Positions 60,612-64,000 of a stretch of DNA of 64,000 nucleotides are shown piece after piece. The notes beneath the pieces are model-generated. The model was not told the origin of the DNA. It saw only the letters and a list, made by a program, of their open reading frames with translations, and ran no database searches. The position numbers and the translations under genes are program-made. The stretch spans positions 44,449-108,448 of the forward strand of contig CABFPE010000162.1 in assembly GCA_900660155.1 (NCBI GenBank), read 5' to 3'. How positions within the stretch are numbered: the first letter of the stretch is position 1; every line of letters starts with the position of its first letter. The DNA is from Hofstenia miamia. Its lineage: Eukaryota; Xenacoelomorpha; Acoela; Hofsteniidae.

Positions 60612-61853
60612 TCATATCATTGTTATAATTTCCACTCTTTGCATAACATCATAGTATCTGTAATGAGGACTCCATAACTCACCCCATACTATGTCATTTA
60701 TTCCAGAAAATAACATCACCCTTTGTGTACTTCTTTTTTCAATTTTGCTTTGCACCTTTTTTATTTGTTTGTGTACCACTTCTCCATCACAGTATAAATT
60801 GTATGGAGTTACTGCTCCTTCAATATATATCCTTCCTTTATTGTCATTTCTGACTAGTATGTCTTTCAATTTCTTATATCTTTTGTCCTTTGCCATTCTT
60901 TCCACATCTTCCAATTTGTTCACATACGTGTTCTCTTCATGCCATAAAGTGTTTACTGCTTTCTTATTTTTCAATCGCCATGTTTGGTTATAGCATAGGT
61001 ACAAAAACTGTTGGCGACATGTACACTTTAGTATTGTAGTAAATGTTTGTTTTTTGATATCTTCAAACGATCCCTCCATTTGTGACATTGATGCCATCCT
61101 GAAAGTTGCAGGATAATTATTTTTGCTTGTCTTTATATTCTCCCAAAATATTTTGGTTAATCCATGCCTCAAGAGGTTTTGAACAATTTCGACCTTCATC
61201 AAAAATTTTGATGTAATACATTCAATATCACCAGCTAGCTGATTATTTGGTTTTAACATTTGATTTATCTCTTGCTTTGTAAATGCTTCAGTATACAGTA
61301 TCTTTATCATTGACTTTGTTTCCCTTTTGTACACTTCACTGTATATTCTTTGTACTATGTCGTCTGTCTTCTCTTTTTGAACAGGTATTTCTACCAGGAG
61401 ACGTTCATCCTCTGTATCAATCCAAGATATCTCACTCGGCTCTTTTTCGCCACACTTTTCCAAATTGACTTTATCTATTTCTCTTTGTGTGTTTAAAGTT
61501 AGTGCAATTGCATTTGTTTGTAGCAATAACTCTTCCATTCTCATTTCTTCTTGCGACTTGATGACCTTCTCTATAATTTCTATTGGTCTATCTTCTCCTT
61601 CTTTCCACATGACCTCTGATTTCTTAATTATCTTAGTGTAAGCACATTGCGGGTATTCTCTAATGTATTTCTTCATCTCATGTGTGATCGTTTTGTTTAT
61701 TTCTTTCGCTGCTATTTTCTGGATTGTTTCCAGTCTACTGGCACTTTCCCTTCTTTTTAGATTACAAGTTGTCATCCACATTTGCTGTTTAAGTGCTCTC
61801 AATTTCGTATTTGAAGTAGCTCCCCAAATAAACATTTTCACTTCATCCTTCAA
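60612..61853 (-). CDS. Element E: unknown 413-residue protein, part of the extra 3' region
   Basis: Longest open frame of the window. The first half is mainly charged and helical (KRRESASRLETIQKIAAKEI; VIKSQEEMRMEELLLQTNAI), with IDKVNLEKCGEKEPSEISWI and DTEDERLLVEIPVQ. The second half has YTEAFTKQEINQMLKPNNQL, a basic cysteine-containing patch (TTILKCTCRQQFLYLCYNQT), IEGAVTPYNLYCDGEVVHKQ, and LFSGINDIVWGELWSPHYRY leading to YDVMQRVEIITM. C and G share the blocks in the same order. No signal peptide or transmembrane helix, so it is unlike a retroviral envelope. No known domain was recognised. It may be made from a spliced or read-through RNA, as third frames of Gypsy elements can be. Confidence 0.6.
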   Translation of the reverse strand: MKDEVKMFIWGATSNTKLRALKQQMWMTTCNLKRRESASRLETIQKIAAKEINKTITHEMKKYIREYPQCAYTKIIKKSEVMWKEGEDRPIEIIEKVIKSQEEMRMEELLLQTNAIALTLNTQREIDKVNLEKCGEKEPSEISWIDTEDERLLVEIPVQKEKTDDIVQRIYSEVYKRETKSMIKILYTEAFTKQEINQMLKPNNQLAGDIECITSKFLMKVEIVQNLLRHGLTKIFWENIKTSKNNYPATFRMASMSQMEGSFEDIKKQTFTTILKCTCRQQFLYLCYNQTWRLKNKKAVNTLWHEENTYVNKLEDVERMAKDKRYKKLKDILVRNDNKGRIYIEGAVTPYNLYCDGEVVHKQIKKVQSKIEKRSTQRVMLFSGINDIVWGELWSPHYRYYDVMQRVEIITMI

Positions 61854-62063
61854 TACGTCTATTTAATCAGGGCATATTCCTGTTTTGTTGGCAAGTTCTA
61901 CAATACTTGGTCTGCCCAGTGTATGTTGCTGTGTTAACAATCGTACATAGTACTTTTCAAACTTTTGTTGAACCTTCTTAGTTGGTGATAATGATAGTAT
62001 ATCCACATACTGTTACAGCCACTGTTTTATGCTCACTGGTATTGGCGCTATAGCTATCTCATA

Positions 62064-62708
62064 TCATTTATTCTTTGCCATGTTCTTTCTCTCTTTTCTT
62101 GTTATTGGCAAAACCAACTTTTCATTGTTCATCAATGCTATACTGAGTATCAATACTGCCATTCTTGCATGTATATGGGGTGCTTTAATTTCTCTGAAAA
62201 TCATATTTCTAAAGTTTTGTTTTGAGTCCATCTTGTATGCTTTTCTAATTTCCAGTAATGCCATCTCCACCATTTTATGATAGGTTTTTATGGGCAATTT
62301 TATATCAATTACAGGCCATTCTTCATGTACTGGTTTTTGCTTTTTCATCTCTTTCCACACATCCATGATATTTTTCAAGTGCCCTGGAATCTGATTCATG
62401 CTGCACTTTATATACAGATTCCCTATTTCCTCTAGATTATCTGTGATTCCGAGTATTTCCATTGTCCTTACTTGATAATACATGTCTATAGCTATTTTTG
62501 GCTCGACAATTATTCTTTCCACTGGCTCTATAGTGTTAATCTGCAGATCTGTGTTGATCATCTCTGATATTGATTCACCACATTTGTCCATTAAAAAAAC
62601 ATTTTTCAATTTCTCTTCTAATGTCTGTAAAAACTCTGGCATCTCTTCATTCCTTTGAGATCTCGTGATCACTATTACTTTTGTCCTATACTCTTTGGCC
62701 AGTTTCAA
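62064..62708 (-). pseudogene. Element E: extra 3' region, middle part
   Basis: 214-residue open stretch. It has an alpha/beta-like start (KEYRTKVIVITRSQRNEEM), a segment with VERIIVEPKIAIDMYYQVRT, IKCSMNQIPGHLKNIMDVWK, and EEWPVIDIKLPIKTYHKMVE, then AVLILSIALMNNEKLVLPIT near the end. Similar blocks occur in B (33853-34302). Unknown function. Confidence 0.55.
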
Positions 62709-62796
62709 TGTATCTTCTATATTTGCTTCAAGGTTTCAAGAGGTCATTTCTGTCTGCTAAAAAAAGTATATCATCGTCAGATGTTCTCTTTCTAAA

Positions 62797-63141
62797 TTGA
62801 TTTATTCACATTTTTTGATCAATTTTTTTCTATTTTTAATCAGTTTCTTAACATCCTTTAACGTGAACATCTCCTTGAATGTTATGTGTGTAGTACTTTT
62901 GAAATATGGTCTGTTGAAATTCTCCTACATATTTCTTGCATATGATATATTGTATTGCACGGTGGCCTGTTTTGCTTATCAATCACAATGGGGATTGCTG
63001 ATGATTCTGTTTCCTTTGTTGAGAAATGTTGTTGTAAGAATTTTTTCGTTTCTGGTGATAAGTTGTCTTGTGAGTTATAATGAATTTTACTATTTGCAAT
63101 GAAGTATGGGTGAATTTTATCTTTTCCAATTTTTGTCATTC
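62797..63141 (-). pseudogene. Element E: extra 3' region, segment after the LKG repeats
   Basis: MTKIGKDKIHPYFIANSKIH followed by YNSQDNLSPETKKFLQQ. The corresponding stretch in H and C also has a PYFIGTIK-like block before the helical MxxI segment. Unknown function. Confidence 0.5.
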
Positions 63142-63148
63142 TGCTTTC

Positions 63149-63870
63149 TCATTCTTCCAATCTAGACAACTTTGTTGTAGTGGATGACTGTTTATGTGAG
63201 AAAGGTTGCAAACTATGTGTTGTTGTTGGAAATGAGCTAGTTAATGGCTGTTTCAAAATATCCATTTCCGATTCTTCACTTATATCCTGTATATCCTGGC
63301 CAACATATTGACCATGGATCTCAGTTCCTGCTGCCTTTAATTGCAGACAAGCACCTATTTGCATAGCTTTGTACTCTCTGCCCTTTAATTGGCTTTGAGT
63401 TCTGCTGGATGTGGGAGAGTGTTCCATTGAAGAGCTCAATCTTTGTTCCAACCTCTCGCCCTTTAACTGACAATCAGTATCATGATGGTGGCCCTCTGTT
63501 ACCCACCTGCCCTTTAATTGACATTTGGTTAATAGTGATATTTGTGGTGATGTCTCCATCCTCATGCCCTTTAAATGACAATTGGATTGAGGAGACTTCC
63601 TTCTTACTCTTCTCCTTTTGGTATTCAGCATTAAATTCTCCATCCTCATGCCCTTTAAATGACATTCAGATTGAGGAGATTTCCTTTGCACTCATCTTCT
63701 TCTGTTACTGGGTGAAGAATGCTCCATCCTCGTGCCCTTTAAATGACAATCAGATTGCGGAGACCTAGTATTTCCACTGATACTGCTAGTGTTTTCTCCC
63801 CTAGTCACGCCCTTTAAATGATGATCAGATTTCAGGGATCTCCTGCGTACCCTTCTGCTCTTAATTGGTA
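63149..63870 (-). repeat. Array of LKG-motif repeats in element E
   Basis: Nine copies of a short block (plus strand CCCTTTAAATGACAATCAGA or close) at about 63331, 63381, 63458, 63510, 63566, 63650, 63734, 63810 and 63858. Each encodes a (C/S)-x-L-K-G word on the minus strand (SECHLKGMRME, SNCHLKGMRME, TKCQLKGR, TDCQLKGERLE, SQLKGREYKAMQ). The words are separated by Ser/Lys/Arg-rich spacers. Confidence 0.8.
63554..63800. repeat. 84-base tandem repeat, about three units
   Basis: Units start at 63554, 63638 and 63722 with CTCCATCCTCRTGCCC. A period of 84 keeps the reading frame (28 residues). The last unit decays after about 50 bases. Confidence 0.85.
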
Positions 63871-63909
63871 ATCAACTGCTGGCTCTCTTCATTATCTAAT
63901 TTAAATGGA

Positions 63910-64000
63910 GTTTCTAAATTTGTATCCCATATCTCAGGGTCATATTTATTTTTACTTTTTACAGTCCTCTGGGGCATCACTCTCCTTTCGATTTCATCTT
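63910..64000 (-). pseudogene. Element E: YDPEIWD block at the window edge
   Basis: Minus-strand MPQRTVKSKNKYDPEIWDTN, the conserved opening block of the region after integrase, found in A, C, B, H and the fragment at 19885. Cut by the end of the window. Confidence 0.75.

Larger units (their letters stand above)
60171..64000 (-). mobile_element. Fossil Gypsy element E, 3' part (continues past the window)
   Basis: Minus-strand element of the H subfamily, of which only the region after integrase lies in the window. It starts at the right edge with MPQRTVKSKNKYDPEIWD and passes through the LKG repeats to the extra 3' region. It has the longest open frames of any copy, so it may be the youngest of this subfamily, but it carries several breaks. 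Confidence 0.8.

Noticed and set aside
60691-60993. Plus-strand cysteine- and leucine-rich frame
   Set aside because: Antisense of the 413-residue frame at 60612-61853.
60612-61853. Retroviral envelope in the third-ORF position
   Set aside because: No signal peptide, fusion peptide, furin site or membrane anchor is visible in this frame; position alone is not enough.
63409-63768. 119-residue plus frame with repeated PSSCPLNDxQIE words, resembling a repeat protein
   Set aside because: It is the antisense reading of the LKG repeat array; the minus strand matches the coding sense of the element.
63331-63870. CRISPR-like array
   Set aside because: The repeats are short, imperfect, unevenly spaced and in a coding frame of a eukaryotic retroelement.

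Overview
This is AT-rich DNA from a eukaryote, most likely an invertebrate animal. The evidence is a Jockey/CR1-like LINE end, piggyBac elements and dense Ty3/Gypsy elements. No sequence here fixes the species. N runs show a draft assembly. Almost all of the window is layered transposon fossils, and I see only one plausible host gene (18418-18867, minus) and one possible host exon remnant (about 15818-15993). Layout: 1-363 is an LTR end. 364-6643 and 7771-15430 are two minus-strand Gypsy bodies (A and C) in tandem that share a single LTR (6644-7770). 15440-15817 is the remaining part of C's other LTR. 15818-20490 is mostly non-coding, with a piggyBac-type MITE (16281-16497), an LTR-like unit (17685-17929) and the possible secreted-protein gene. 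20490-22441 is an old plus-sense LTR split by a solo LTR (20896-21997, target duplication AAAT). 22442-28495 is plus-strand Gypsy element D, with another LTR (26270-26942) inside it. 28496-40780 is minus-strand element B with an LTR at both ends. A 2.9-kb piggyBac (29111-32001, TTAA on both sides) sits inside B's 3' LTR, and a LINE fragment lies in its body. 40942-48079 is plus-strand element G and 48500-53880 is minus-strand element H. 53990-55708 holds LTR remnants and a 278-base gap. 55850-59480 is a very old plus-strand pol (J), interrupted by a MITE (57661-59148) that itself carries a solo LTR (57900-58996). 60171-64000 is the 3' part of minus-strand element E, whose pol lies beyond the window. 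How the parts work together: all the Gypsy copies belong to one lineage. Its LTRs are about 1.1 kb with matching inverted ends (TGTAGCATCATC ... GATGATGTTACA). The primer-binding site is TGGCGACCATGACAGCC. Gag has a long coiled coil and a CCHC knuckle. Pol runs protease, RT, RNase H, integrase. Between pol and the 3' LTR lies a large extra coding region of unknown function, present in A (start only), C, B, G, H and E. It opens with a conserved PQRTxxNKxxYDPEIWD motif, continues with a spaced repeat of a short LKG motif, and ends in a long protein that resembles no envelope or other family I recognise. This region is the best candidate for something undescribed. The Gypsy copies are broken fossils. 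E has the longest open frame. The two LTRs of B differ at roughly two dozen of the first 260 bases by eye, so it is not a recent insertion.
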